Below, piece by piece: positions 16,160 to 24,741 of a DNA stretch of 64,000 nucleotides. The position numbers were made by a program, and so were the translations under genes. The notes under the pieces are model-generated. The model saw only the letters and a list, made by a program, of their open reading frames with translations, did not search any database and had not been told where the DNA came from. The stretch's first letter is position 1. Each line of letters begins with the position of its first letter. Source of the DNA: an uncultured Tenacibaculum sp. Its GTDB lineage: Bacteria > Bacteroidota > Bacteroidia > Flavobacteriales > Flavobacteriaceae. The stretch is from contig NZ_CANMAX010000009.1 of assembly GCF_947495995.1 (NCBI RefSeq), forward strand, positions 62,001 through 126,000. Reading direction: 5' to 3'.

Positions 16160-17611
16160 TTACTTTTCAAATAAAACTACTGTTTCGATATGAGCAGTAT
16201 GAGGAAATTGATCTACTAAACTTATTTTTTTAATAGTATAACCTGCTTCTTGTAATTGCTCTGTATCTCTAGCTTGAGTAGCTGGGTTACAAGATACATA
16301 AACCATTCTATCTGCGTTTAGATTTATGATTTTTTTAAGTGTTTTAGGAGCAATACCAGCACGAGCAGGATCTAAAATAATAGTCTTTATTTTATTTTTG
16401 AACTGAGGTTGTTCTAGTAAAAACTTACCAACATCAGCTGCATAAAATTCTACGCCTTCAATATTATTACGTTTGGCATTTTTCTTAGCATCTTCAATTG
16501 CAGAAGCGACAATATCAACTCCAACAATTTTAGCATTTTCACTACGAGAAGCTAATATTTGACCGATAGTTCCTGTACCACAAAATAAATCCATTACAAT
16601 TGTGTTATCAATTGCATCTTTATTTTCTAAAGCATAATCAATTACTTTACTATAAAGTTTCTCAGCTGATTTCGGATTTGTTTGAAAAAAGCTTTTCATA
16701 CTAATTTCAAAGTTCAAACCTAATAACTCCTCAACAATTTTATCTTTACCATATACCAAATCAATACTTCCAGAAGTAGCGATTGTTCTATCTCCAGTTT
16801 CATCGTTTATAGTATGTAACAGTCCAGCTAATCGATCGCCAAATAACTCTTGTAAAAGAGAAACGAAATTAGGCATGCTAAATTTCGGTAAATCTTTAGA
16901 TGTAGTAACTAAGTTACAAAGTAATTCGTTGGTTTTGTATGATTTTCGAACTACAAAATATCTGAAAAAACCTTCTTTTTTTGGTCCGTGCCAAGGTGCC
17001 AAACCAGTTTCTTCACAATAAGTTCTAATCCTTTTTAAACTATTTTCAAATTCAGCATCGAATAAACCACTATCCTTATCTAAATTTTCACCCATCCACC
17101 AAACACCACGTCTTTTAAAACCAAGTGTAAATTCATCTACATCGGTTTTTTGTTCACGATCATATCCAATGGCAGAAAAACTATATTCCATTTTATTTCT
17201 ATAGTGAAATACATTTGGAGAACTTACAAATTCATCAAAGTAGTCTTCAATATTTTCAATCTTTCCTATTTTTTTGAATAACGACATTGTACTTGTGTAT
17301 TTGTACTCGTGTTGTTTTTCTATTGGAAGTTGAATATAAGGTGCACCAGGAACTTCTTGATAGTTTGAAGGAATTTCATCTTCAGAAGCTTTAAGTACAT
17401 CTACCAATTTACATTCTGCATATTTCTTTTGAGATTTTGTAACTCGTGCTTTCACCAATTGACCTGGTAAAGTATTCGGAACAAAAACTACAAATTCTCC
17501 ATGTTCGTTACGAATACGTCCTATACCTTTTCCTCCAAAAGCATAGTCTTCAATAAGAATTTCAATAATTTCTCCTCTTTTAACAAACTTGTTACGTTCT
17601 CTTCTTGGCAT
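16160..17611 (-). CDS. rlmD: 23S rRNA (uracil-C5)-methyltransferase, RlmD/RlmCD-like
   Basis: SAM-dependent m5U methyltransferase for 23S rRNA (U1939 and/or U747). An N-terminal TRAM domain (about residues 10-65) is followed by the TrmA-type catalytic domain. SAM motif I is MDLFCGTGTIG. The LDPARAG motif and catalytic Cys in VYVSCNPATQARD are present, as is the C-terminal FPHTAHIETVVL. The Cys cluster that holds a [4Fe-4S] centre in E. coli RlmD is absent: the equivalent stretch reads PGAPYIQLPIEKQHEYK. 483 residues. It is first gene of an operon with two envelope genes; perfect -7 element upstream. Confidence 0.9.
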   Translation of the reverse strand: MPRRERNKFVKRGEIIEILIEDYAFGGKGIGRIRNEHGEFVVFVPNTLPGQLVKARVTKSQKKYAECKLVDVLKASEDEIPSNYQEVPGAPYIQLPIEKQHEYKYTSTMSLFKKIGKIENIEDYFDEFVSSPNVFHYRNKMEYSFSAIGYDREQKTDVDEFTLGFKRRGVWWMGENLDKDSGLFDAEFENSLKRIRTYCEETGLAPWHGPKKEGFFRYFVVRKSYKTNELLCNLVTTSKDLPKFSMPNFVSLLQELFGDRLAGLLHTINDETGDRTIATSGSIDLVYGKDKIVEELLGLNFEISMKSFFQTNPKSAEKLYSKVIDYALENKDAIDNTIVMDLFCGTGTIGQILASRSENAKIVGVDIVASAIEDAKKNAKRNNIEGVEFYAADVGKFLLEQPQFKNKIKTIILDPARAGIAPKTLKKIINLNADRMVYVSCNPATQARDTEQLQEAGYTIKKISLVDQFPHTAHIETVVLFEK

Positions 17612-17634
17612 CTGTATATTGATTTAAAGGTTTG

Positions 17635-17642
17635 CAAAATTA
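17635..17642 (-). promoter_or_regulatory. -7 element for rlmD
   Basis: Perfect TAATTTTG on the minus strand, 23 bp upstream of the rlmD ATG. A small inverted repeat ATCTC..GAGAT (17651-17665) lies just upstream. Confidence 0.6.
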
Positions 17643-17695
17643 GAAAAGATATCTCTTATTGAGATTGGTTTCGAATATTAATTTATATTAAAATG

Positions 17696-17721
17696 AACCT
17701 TTTGTGAAAATATGCGTCATG
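17696..17721 (+). promoter_or_regulatory. ECF-type promoter in front of the ECF sigma gene
   Basis: GAACC at 17696-17700 and CGTCAT at 17716-17721 match the classical ECF -35 GAAC and -10 CGTC motifs. AAC and GTC are 17 bp apart. The ATG is 16 bp downstream. This suggests the sigma factor transcribes its own gene. Confidence 0.6.
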
Positions 17722-17737
17722 TAAGTGAACATAACTT

Positions 17738-18274
17738 ATGAAAAACAAAACTGCACATACAGATAAAGAGCTTATCAAAGCTTATGTAAATGGAGAGCGT
17801 AAAGCACTTTTGATTTTAGTAAAAAAGTGGCATCAGCCTTTTTGTAAAATTGCTTTTTCGTACGTGAGAAGTTCAGCGATTGCTAAAGATATAGCTCAAG
17901 AAAGTTGGGTTGTTATTGTAGATAAGTTAGATACTTTAGAAGATGTCGGTAAATTTAAGAGTTGGGCAATACAAATTGTTAAACGAAAAGCTTTGGATTA
18001 TTTAAGAAAGAAGCAGCGACAAACAAAACACTTGACATTTTATAAAGAAGATGTTGAATTTGAAGAAAATTCAGAAGAATCAATAAATGAAAAGAAAGAA
18101 AAATTAAGAATTGCAATTAAAAAATTAACGCTTGCACATCAGCAAGTAATACGTCTTTTTTATGTTGAAGAACGATCATTAACTGAAATAAGTGAATTGC
18201 TCAACATTTCAGTAGGTACAGTGAAATCAAGATTATTTCATGCAAGAGAGAAATTAAAAAATACAATAAAATAA
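17738..18274 (+). CDS. ECF-type RNA polymerase sigma factor
   Basis: 178-residue extracytoplasmic-function sigma-70 protein. Region 2 (about residues 20-95) contains FVYVRSS-type helix AFSYVRSSAIAKDIAQESWV and the DNA-melting segment FKSWAIQIVKRKALDYLRKK. Region 4 (about 120-175) ends with the helix-turn-helix RSLTEISELLNISVGTVKSR. No region 3. It is followed after 6 bp by a membrane protein with a cytoplasmic acidic N-terminus, a plausible anti-sigma factor. A matching ECF promoter lies just upstream, so positive autoregulation is likely. Confidence 0.92.
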   Translation: MKNKTAHTDKELIKAYVNGERKALLILVKKWHQPFCKIAFSYVRSSAIAKDIAQESWVVIVDKLDTLEDVGKFKSWAIQIVKRKALDYLRKKQRQTKHLTFYKEDVEFEENSEESINEKKEKLRIAIKKLTLAHQQVIRLFYVEERSLTEISELLNISVGTVKSRLFHAREKLKNTIK

Positions 18275-18280
18275 TACAAT

Positions 18281-18664
18281 ATGAAATTTACAGAAGACAT
18301 CGATGAATTGATAAAAGAAACATTAACAGAAGAAGAAGCTGTTTTTTATCAAGAGTTAGAAGAGCAAAACATTTGGCAAATGGCTTTTGGTTTATTCAAA
18401 GGGAAAAATAAATGGATTTTAGTTGCTATGAATATGGTTACATTAATCTTTTTCGGGTTTTTCATATACTGCCTTGTTCAGTTTTTTGATGCCACGGAAA
18501 CTAAAGAATTGATAAAATGGGCAACCGGAGCTGTCATTTTTTTACTTGGTGTAAGTATGTTGAAGATATTTGCTTGGATGCAAATGGATAAAAACGCGCT
18601 ATTAAGAGAGATAAAAAGATTAGAAATACAAATACTATCATTAGCATCAAAAAGCTTGAAGTAA
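18281..18664 (+). CDS. DUF6768-like membrane protein, putative anti-sigma partner
   Basis: 127 residues. An acidic cytoplasmic N-terminal segment (about 1-45, DIDELIKETLTEEEAVFYQE) precedes two membrane segments (about 47-65 and 75-95). A C-terminal helical, coiled-coil-like tail follows (NALLREIKRLEIQILSLASK). It starts 6 bp after the ECF sigma gene. That position, the size and the topology suggest it holds the sigma factor at the inner membrane. It lacks the classic zinc anti-sigma His-Cys motif, so the partner role is inference. Confidence 0.7.
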   Translation: MKFTEDIDELIKETLTEEEAVFYQELEEQNIWQMAFGLFKGKNKWILVAMNMVTLIFFGFFIYCLVQFFDATETKELIKWATGAVIFLLGVSMLKIFAWMQMDKNALLREIKRLEIQILSLASKSLK

Positions 18665-18689
18665 GATTTCATTAGCCGATGAATATTTA

Positions 18690-18697
18690 TTAATTTG
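18690..18697 (+). promoter_or_regulatory. -7-like element for rocD
   Basis: TTAATTTG matches TAnnTTTG in 7 of 8 positions and is followed by CA as in other promoters here. It leaves an untranslated leader of about 100 nt before rocD. Confidence 0.5.
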
Positions 18698-18703
18698 CAG
18701 ACC

Positions 18704-18807
18704 TCTTAGGGATGATTTCTCTCCCACGCTGCTTTTTCGAACTTCTTCGAAAGAATAAAGGTACAGTAGGAATGGTTATTTTATAAATTTTTAAAAAAAT
18801 TAAGGAA
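18704..18807 (+). promoter_or_regulatory. Long structured leader of rocD
   Basis: About 104 nt of leader, much longer than the 10-40 nt typical here. It has a GGGA/TCCC pair (18709-18712 with 18722-18725), then a 9-bp hairpin TTTTTCGAA-CTTC-TTCGAAAGA (18733-18754). The last 30 nt are A/T-rich and unstructured. No U-tract follows the hairpin, so it is not a terminator. A cis-regulatory RNA is possible; I do not recognise a known riboswitch. Confidence 0.35.
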
Positions 18808-20088
18808 ATGGCTGTTTTAGAAAAATTAACGTCACAGCAAGCAATCGATTTAGAAAACAAGTATGGAGCTCACAACTACCACCCGTTACCAGTTGTATTA
18901 AGCAAAGGTGAAGGAGTGTATGTTTGGGATGTAGAAGGAAAGAAATATTACGATTTCCTATCAGCGTACTCTGCAGTAAATCAAGGTCATTGTCATCCGA
19001 AAATTGTAGATGCAATGGTAAATCAAGCAAAAACATTAACCTTAACATCTCGTGCGTTTTATAACGATATGTTAGGTCAGTATGAAAAATTTGCAACTGA
19101 GTATTTTGGTTTTGATAAGTTATTACCGATGAACACAGGTGCAGAAGCTGTTGAGACTGCTTTAAAAATTTGTAGAAAGTGGGCTTACGAGGTAAAAGGA
19201 ATTGATGAAAATGAAGCAGAAATTATTGTATGTAAGAATAATTTCCACGGAAGAACTACAACAATCATTTCATTTTCTAATGATCCTGTAGCACGTAAAA
19301 ACTTCGGACCTTTTACAAATGGATTCATTAAAATTGAATACGATAATTTACAAGCTTTAGAAGAAGCGTTAGTGAATAACAAGAATGTAGCTGGATTTAT
19401 GGCAGAACCAATTCAAGGTGAAGCTGGGGTTTATGTACCTTCTGAAGGATATTTAGCTGCTGCGAAAGCATTATGTGAAAAATATAACGTGTTATTCATT
19501 GCAGACGAAGTACAAACAGGAATTGCTAGAACAGGACGTTTATTAGCAACTTGTGGAAACTGTTCTTGTGAAGATAAAAACTGTTCTGGAACTCCAGATG
19601 TAAAACCAGACATTTTAATCTTAGGAAAAGCATTAAGTGGAGGAGCTTATCCAGTATCTGCAGTTTTAGCAAATGACGAAATTATGAATGTAATTCGTCC
19701 TGGAAACCATGGTTCTACTTTTGGAGGGAATCCAATTGCTGCTGCTGTTGCAATAGCTGCTTTAGAAGTTGTAAGAGATGAAAACTTAGCTGAAAATGCA
19801 GATCGTTTAGGAAAGATTTTCCGTGAAGAAATAGGGAAGTTAGTAGACGAAACTGAATTGGTAACTTTAGTAAGAGGTAAAGGTTTATTAAATGCTATTG
19901 TGATTAACGATTCTGAAGAAAGTGATACTGCTTGGAATATTTGTATGCGTTTAAGAGATAACGGATTGTTAGCTAAACCAACTCATGGAAATATTATCCG
20001 TTTTGCACCACCATTAGTAATGAATGAAGAAGAACTTAGAGATTGTATTTCTATTATCAAGAAAACAATTTTAGAGTTTGATAAATAA
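18808..20088 (+). CDS. rocD: Ornithine--oxo-acid transaminase
   Basis: PLP enzyme that converts ornithine plus 2-oxoglutarate to glutamate semialdehyde and glutamate, in arginine/ornithine catabolism and proline formation. Class III aminotransferase signs are [10 protein letters not shown], the [13 protein letters not shown] segment with the PLP Asp, and PLP-Lys274 in [18 protein letters not shown] near residue 305 is also typical. 426 residues is longer than the usual ~405. The excess is a Cys-rich insertion (Cys249, 252, 254, 259; [20 protein letters not shown]) just before the PLP-Lys segment. It is monocistronic between a long leader and a strong terminator. Confidence 0.93.
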   Translation: MAVLEKLTSQQAIDLENKYGAHNYHPLPVVLSKGEGVYVWDVEGKKYYDFLSAYSAVNQGHCHPKIVDAMVNQAKTLTLTSRAFYNDMLGQYEKFATEYFGFDKLLPMNTGAEAVETALKICRKWAYEVKGIDENEAEIIVCKNNFHGRTTTIISFSNDPVARKNFGPFTNGFIKIEYDNLQALEEALVNNKNVAGFMAEPIQGEAGVYVPSEGYLAAAKALCEKYNVLFIADEVQTGIARTGRLLATCGNCSCEDKNCSGTPDVKPDILILGKALSGGAYPVSAVLANDEIMNVIRPGNHGSTFGGNPIAAAVAIAALEVVRDENLAENADRLGKIFREEIGKLVDETELVTLVRGKGLLNAIVINDSEESDTAWNICMRLRDNGLLAKPTHGNIIRFAPPLVMNEEELRDCISIIKKTILEFDK

Positions 20089-20110
20089 AATATTACACTT
20101 TAATTAAAGA

Positions 20111-20140
20111 AAAAGCCTCACAATTTTGTGAGGCTTTTTT
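20111..20140. terminator. Bidirectional terminator between rocD and the helicase gene
   Basis: 13-bp stem AAAAGCCTCACAA / TTGTGAGGCTTTT (20111-20123 with 20126-20138), with A and T runs on the two sides. The convergent helicase gene ends at 20146. Confidence 0.85.
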
Positions 20141-20145
20141 TATGA

Positions 20146-23121
20146 TTAATTGGTGGTTTCGTAAATATTTAAATGTTTTTTCAATATTCCTGAAGGGGTG
20201 TTTTTTGTCTCATCGAAAATTCTAGTATCTCCAAATAAAATAAAACTGTCTTTTGCACGAGAAACAGAAACATTAAGCATGTTTGGTTTATTATCTTTTT
20301 CAAAAAACATGGTTCCTTCATCTTCATTAGTGTACACAGAACTAAATAAAATAATACTTCGTTCTGCACCTTGTAAAGCATGTACAGTTCCAAGTTTAAT
20401 GTCGTTTACTTTAAAACCAGCTTCTAGTAATGCCTTTGAAAGCTCTCCTTTCTGACTAGCAAAAGGTGTGATAATTCCTAAAACTTCTTCAACGCGTTCA
20501 ACATCATAAGCTTCTTTTATTCTCTCCTTATTTTGTTGTAACCAAGTTATAATTGCTTTTACTTCTTGAACATTCTGTCGACTATTGTATTTACGTTCAC
20601 TTACACCTTCGATATGATAGGCCATCATTGATGGAAAAGCTTGTCCTTCTCTTGCTTTTCCTTTCATAGGTTTTAAAATACCTCCATAGGCCAATTCGTT
20701 ACAGAAGTTTATAATTTCATCATTACAACGTCTATGCTCTAATAAGATCAACCCTTGTTCTTTTGTATTTGCAATTGGAGTTTCAAATTCACAAGAATTT
20801 TGAGCCATTTTCATAATACATCCGTTAGATGCCAAAACTCCAGAGTTTTCTAAATACTCCATGTCTTGATCTTGTTGAATGATATTTAAGCTCGATAAAT
20901 TACCTCTATCAATTCGAGAAGGAATAGACCAAATAGGTTGAATTTGTTTTAAATCTCCAACAACGAAAGCTTTTTTGGCAATAGCAAATACAGGAATACT
21001 AACTTCAGGAGTTACTTGTCCGGCTTCATCAATAATTAATAAATCGAGGAAGTTATACAGTGGGAAATATTTGAAAATCGGTTTTCCGTTTTCGTTTTCT
21101 CCTTGATATTGACTATATAAAAAGTGACTCGGAGCCATATAAAAAGTAGCAACGAAACACGGAGTTAACATTGCTCTTCGTTTCCATTTGAGCATTATTG
21201 CATGTTCTCCAGTTCCTCGTTCTGTGTCTTCTTCTAAAGCTTCTCTTGTGGCTAATAACCATCTTCCTTCCCAGTAATGAGTAGCTAGTAAGAATGCTTT
21301 ATGGCGCAAAGAAATATCTAATTCGTCATAATAAAAACGAGGTGTTGGATTTTTTGAGTTTAACTTCTCAAACTCCGAAGCCCATAAATCGTCTTCTTTA
21401 GTAATCGGGAAACTTTGCATATTCATTTTTTGACGCCAATTTTTTAGCTTCAAATTAGATTGTAATGCAATGTTTAAATAATTGATTAACTCTTTTAAAT
21501 ACGTATTAGTTCTCTCTTTATCTGTGATGGTGCTTTCATCAATTTTAAAAATCCATTCGTTGCCATCAATATTTTCTTCAAAGTTAACTTTGAAATATTG
21601 TTTTACAAGTGATAAAAAGTCTGGTTTTTTATAACTAGCTTTTAAAGAACTTAAAATAGTTCTCCATTCTGTAAGCTTAGTGATATTAAAGTTTTCTCGG
21701 GATACATGATTTTCTTCATGTAATAACGAGCTGTTTATTTTTTTAATTGAATTTATATGATTTCTAGGATAATCGACACTATCAATCAAGAGTTCTTCAA
21801 TAATGATGATTTCATCTTGAATATGATGAATTGCATCTTCTAAAGAATTACTCTGTACATTGAAATAGTTGCAATATTTTGTTAAGAAATAATATTCGGC
21901 TTCATCTAAATATTCTTCATTTTCAAGATTACACAAAGTACCTTCATGACCGAATAAATTTCCCTTTAAGAAATTAATATCACCTAAGTATTTTTCATTC
22001 TTTCCGTTGGAAGGAAGGTAAGTAGCATAACCTTTAAAATCTGGAACCCAACGTTCAGATAATTCTTCTAAACTACTTTTTGAGTTGATAAAACTATCAA
22101 TGATATTTGTTACAGCCTGATTGTTGTTAGAACAAGCTAAAACAATCGGAGGTTCATCTCCAATGATTGCACTTTTTACGACTTCTGTAGCAACTAAACT
22201 TTGTAATAATGTTGTTTTACCAGTTCCCGGAGGTCCGTTTACGGCTGTTACAGAATTTTCTTCTCCGGCTAAATAAGACAATAATGTTTTACGTTGACTT
22301 ACAGATAAAGGAAATTCATTAGACATTTGTCCCAAATGAAGATGATTGTAATTTAGAAAATCTTCATCTGTAATTGCATCTCGTTTTTCTATTTGTAACG
22401 GATCAATTATTTTCGAGAGTAAAGGTAATTCCTCATCATACTCAATTAAGTTTTCATACAAAAACAAAATACTTTTTGCCGTAGATATTTTAGAACTAAC
22501 CGCGAAATAAGTTAGTTTAAACTGAGTAGTATATCGATCTACTTTATAATTGAATAAATTTTTATAGGTAATAGCTTCAAAAACCTCGTTGATATAATCC
22601 CAATATTCATCCCAAGGCACAACTTCATCTTCATATTCTGGCATTGGAGGTTCGATTTCTTTAGCATCTAAAACCGTATCTATAGAAGTGAAAATAAAAT
22701 CGTTTTTCACATCAGCCATTGGTGTCATATAATTACGAACAATCAATGGGAAAATATCTTTAGGAGCAGATAACTGACCTAATCGATTCACTGAAGCATA
22801 AATCCAAAAAGGATGAATAATTCGTTGTTTAAATTTAGGGTTATCAGTTTGATATTCTAAATGAAAAGGAGCGATTAAGATTTTAGTTTTATCTATTTCG
22901 TGCCAATTGCTACTATCTTTTTTTAAAATACCACGAAGTCTGTTAATTCTTCTTTCTTCAGCATCTATAAGTTCTGTAGCTTGTTTAGCGTTAATAATAG
23001 CGTTGCTAAGATCAGAATTGTTTTGATATTGTAAGTTCTTAATTTTAGCAATATCTACAGCTAAATTCTCGCTATCTGTTAAACTATTTTTATAGTAATG
23101 TAACCAGTTTTTTTCTCCCAT
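20146..23121 (-). CDS. UPF1-like superfamily 1 helicase / AAA ATPase
   Basis: 991-residue nucleic-acid ATPase. An N-terminal ~290 residues of unknown fold are followed by Walker A GPPGTGKTT (Lys302). Walker B is LLIIDEAGQ with VGDLKQIQP close behind. Later SF1 motifs are LLEHRRCNDEI (motif IV-like), GTVHALQGAERSIILFSSVYT (motif V) and NVSVSRAKDSFILFGD (motif VI with the Arg finger). A ~350-residue insertion between motifs Ia and II gives it unusual length. RNA or DNA substrate is undetermined. There is no defence-gene neighbourhood, so a housekeeping or RNA-processing role is likely. Confidence 0.85.
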   Translation of the reverse strand: MGEKNWLHYYKNSLTDSENLAVDIAKIKNLQYQNNSDLSNAIINAKQATELIDAEERRINRLRGILKKDSSNWHEIDKTKILIAPFHLEYQTDNPKFKQRIIHPFWIYASVNRLGQLSAPKDIFPLIVRNYMTPMADVKNDFIFTSIDTVLDAKEIEPPMPEYEDEVVPWDEYWDYINEVFEAITYKNLFNYKVDRYTTQFKLTYFAVSSKISTAKSILFLYENLIEYDEELPLLSKIIDPLQIEKRDAITDEDFLNYNHLHLGQMSNEFPLSVSQRKTLLSYLAGEENSVTAVNGPPGTGKTTLLQSLVATEVVKSAIIGDEPPIVLACSNNNQAVTNIIDSFINSKSSLEELSERWVPDFKGYATYLPSNGKNEKYLGDINFLKGNLFGHEGTLCNLENEEYLDEAEYYFLTKYCNYFNVQSNSLEDAIHHIQDEIIIIEELLIDSVDYPRNHINSIKKINSSLLHEENHVSRENFNITKLTEWRTILSSLKASYKKPDFLSLVKQYFKVNFEENIDGNEWIFKIDESTITDKERTNTYLKELINYLNIALQSNLKLKNWRQKMNMQSFPITKEDDLWASEFEKLNSKNPTPRFYYDELDISLRHKAFLLATHYWEGRWLLATREALEEDTERGTGEHAIMLKWKRRAMLTPCFVATFYMAPSHFLYSQYQGENENGKPIFKYFPLYNFLDLLIIDEAGQVTPEVSIPVFAIAKKAFVVGDLKQIQPIWSIPSRIDRGNLSSLNIIQQDQDMEYLENSGVLASNGCIMKMAQNSCEFETPIANTKEQGLILLEHRRCNDEIINFCNELAYGGILKPMKGKAREGQAFPSMMAYHIEGVSERKYNSRQNVQEVKAIITWLQQNKERIKEAYDVERVEEVLGIITPFASQKGELSKALLEAGFKVNDIKLGTVHALQGAERSIILFSSVYTNEDEGTMFFEKDNKPNMLNVSVSRAKDSFILFGDTRIFDETKNTPSGILKKHLNIYETTN

Positions 23122-23209
23122 TATTTAATCCCCGTAATCTTACAAAAGGTGGCGAAAATAGGTTATTTTAAAAATAAGAAGTGATTTTTTGAGTGTTTTT
23201 TATTAACGA

Positions 23210-23239
23210 AAAAAGCAAACTTTTTAAAGTTTGCTTTTT
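23210..23239 (-). terminator. Terminator after the small membrane protein cluster
   Basis: 14-bp stem AAAAAGCAAACTTT / AAAGTTTGCTTTTT. Minus-strand reading continues with T-rich sequence. A second hairpin AAAGTGAG..CTCACTTT (23250-23272) lies between it and the gene end at 23301. Confidence 0.75.
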
Positions 23240-23300
23240 CGTATTGTTGAAAGTGAGTGATTTCCTCACTTTATAATATTCGATAACAGAAAAAAGTTTT

Positions 23301-23636
23301 TTACTGCATTTGTTCTAATCGTTCACGCATTAATTCTGGATCTTGTAAAGCATCCCATCCAATCATAGAAACTGCCCAAAAAATTAAAGAAATGTAAAGT
23401 ACACTTAAAGCAATACCAATAATAGCCATAATAAACCCAACATTTAAGTTGGAATAATTTGTATAAATTGATGGATTAGCTAAATATAAATCTTTATCCT
23501 TTTTATGTAAGATTAATGCTACTACGCCAAGTAAAATACCAGGTAATCCGTAACAACAGCATCCTAATATTGATAAAATTCCAAGCACTAATACAACATT
23601 AGCATTAGGTAAAGTTCTTTCTTCTAATTCGAACAT
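23301..23636 (-). CDS. CCC-motif (DUF4190-like) membrane protein
   Basis: 111 residues with two or three membrane segments. The first contains the eponymous triple cysteine, LSILGCCCYGLPGILLGVVAL, an arrangement I recall as 'CCC motif membrane protein' in Bacteroidota. The second is VGFIMAIIGIALSVLYISLIFW. A short loop and an acidic-Gln C-terminal helix (DPELMRERLEQMQ) follow. It lies 15 bp from the DUF2752 gene, which often accompanies it. Role unknown; the cysteines could bind a metal or be lipid-modified. Confidence 0.75.
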   Translation of the reverse strand: MFELEERTLPNANVVLVLGILSILGCCCYGLPGILLGVVALILHKKDKDLYLANPSIYTNYSNLNVGFIMAIIGIALSVLYISLIFWAVSMIGWDALQDPELMRERLEQMQ

Positions 23637-23651
23637 AATTTGTGAGTTTTT

Positions 23652-23963
23652 TTAATTGAAAAATATTGTATTCATTTTAATTAAATACGCTATAGTTATC
23701 GTTATAACATTAATAATAGCAATAATAAGTAAAATTTTAACAGTGATCTTTTTTTTGAATATGAAATGCGCAATAACAGCTAAAAAGAAAAGAATCGAAG
23801 TATAAATACCGGGAAACATATGAAATGCTTCTTTAAATTCACCTTTATAAACTAATACAGATGAACGTTGGAAACCACAACCCGGACAGTCTATTCCAAA
23901 AATCTTTTTATTCATGCATGGAAGCATGTGACTCTCGATATTTTTTTCTGGCTCTTTATGCAT
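23652..23963 (-). CDS. DUF2752 membrane protein
   Basis: 103 residues. The N-terminal soluble part has the DUF2752 signature FGIDCPGCGFQRSSVLVYKGEF: a C-P-G-C-G motif preceded by another Cys in MLPCMNKK. Two hydrophobic helices follow (about 47-68 and 73-98). Three cysteines close together suggest redox or metal binding. It lies between the VOC gene (3 bp away) and the CCC-motif gene (15 bp), in one minus-strand operon starting at ybaB. Function unknown. Confidence 0.78.
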   Translation of the reverse strand: MHKEPEKNIESHMLPCMNKKIFGIDCPGCGFQRSSVLVYKGEFKEAFHMFPGIYTSILFFLAVIAHFIFKKKITVKILLIIAIINVITITIAYLIKMNTIFFN

Positions 23964-23966
23964 ACT

Positions 23967-24341
23967 TTATATTTTCCATGGCGGATTAATTCTGTTTTCA
24001 CCACCATAAAATAATATAAGTTGATTTCCATCTACATCTTTTAATCGAGCTTCTCGCCATAGCCATGTTTGATCTACAGGATCTTGATCAAATACAATTC
24101 CTTGTTTTTTCAGTTGCTCAACATACTCATCTAAATTCTCACACTCGAAATAAACATAAACTCCATCTCCTTTTGGTAATTCTTCAACTAAATGTAATGA
24201 AAAAGTTGAATTTCCATCAGGACATACAAATCTTGCATAATGAGGTAAAGCATCTACAATAAGAGTTAAACCTAGTTTTTGGTAAAAAGCAACCGACTTA
24301 GATAAGTCTAAAGAAGGAACAGTAATTTGATTCAGATTCAT
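23967..24341 (-). CDS. VOC-family (glyoxalase/bleomycin-resistance-like) protein
   Basis: 124 residues from the ATG at 24341. The frame stays open to 24392, but that would overlap ybaB; MNLNQITVPSLDLSKSVAFYQ is the usual VOC start. One beta-alpha-beta-beta-beta unit is repeated: YFECENLDEYVEQLKKQGI starts the second half, and ARLKDVDGNQLILFYGGEN ends it. Metal-ligand candidates are His and Glu residues, but the ligand set is incomplete to the eye. Substrate unknown: glyoxalase, dioxygenase and antibiotic-binding functions all exist in the family. Confidence 0.82.
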   Translation of the reverse strand: MNLNQITVPSLDLSKSVAFYQKLGLTLIVDALPHYARFVCPDGNSTFSLHLVEELPKGDGVYVYFECENLDEYVEQLKKQGIVFDQDPVDQTWLWREARLKDVDGNQLILFYGGENRINPPWKI

Positions 24342-24351
24342 AGCGTAAAAA

Positions 24352-24675
24352 TTATTTAAACATGTCCATTCCTGGAATGTTAGGCATTCCACTTTTAGCA
24401 GCTACAGCCATTTCTTGTTCGTTAATTTCTCCAGCTCTTTTTAATGCTTTATTTAGTGTTAAAACTAAATAATCTTCTAATTCTTCAGCATCTTGTAATA
24501 AACTATCATCAACAGTAATTGCTTTAATTTCTCTATTAGCAGTAACTGTAACTTTTATTTTTCCTTCAGCTCCACTTTCATCAATCAAAACAGTATTTAA
24601 ACGTTGTTTTGTTTCTTCAACTTTTTGTTGTGCTTGTTTAAGCTTATCCATCATTCCAGATAAATCTCCGAACAT
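24352..24675 (-). CDS. YbaB/EbfC nucleoid-associated protein
   Basis: 107 residues from ATG 24675, with family N-terminus [20 protein letters not shown]. An earlier in-frame ATG at 24702 would lie at or upstream of the predicted transcription start, so the shorter form is preferred. The central [20 protein letters not shown] strand pair and [14 protein letters not shown] helix are typical of this small DNA-binding dimer. It is first gene of an operon ybaB-VOC-DUF2752-CCC protein. The perfect -7 element at 24706-24713 drives it. Confidence 0.92.
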   Translation of the reverse strand: MFGDLSGMMDKLKQAQQKVEETKQRLNTVLIDESGAEGKIKVTVTANREIKAITVDDSLLQDAEELEDYLVLTLNKALKRAGEINEQEMAVAAKSGMPNIPGMDMFK

Positions 24676-24705
24676 ATGTAATTGTGTTTTAATAAAATTC
24701 AACTA

Positions 24706-24713
24706 CAAAATTA
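24706..24713 (-). promoter_or_regulatory. -7 element for the ybaB operon
   Basis: Perfect TAATTTTG on the minus strand, 30 bp upstream of the preferred ATG at 24675. Confidence 0.6.
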
Positions 24714-24741
24714 CTACAATACTTAACTAAAAATTAGTGAA

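Noticed and set aside
20146..23121. UPF1-like helicase as part of a phage-defence system
   Set aside because: Neighbours are rocD and a ybaB operon of housekeeping type; there is no nuclease, toxin or mobile-element context.
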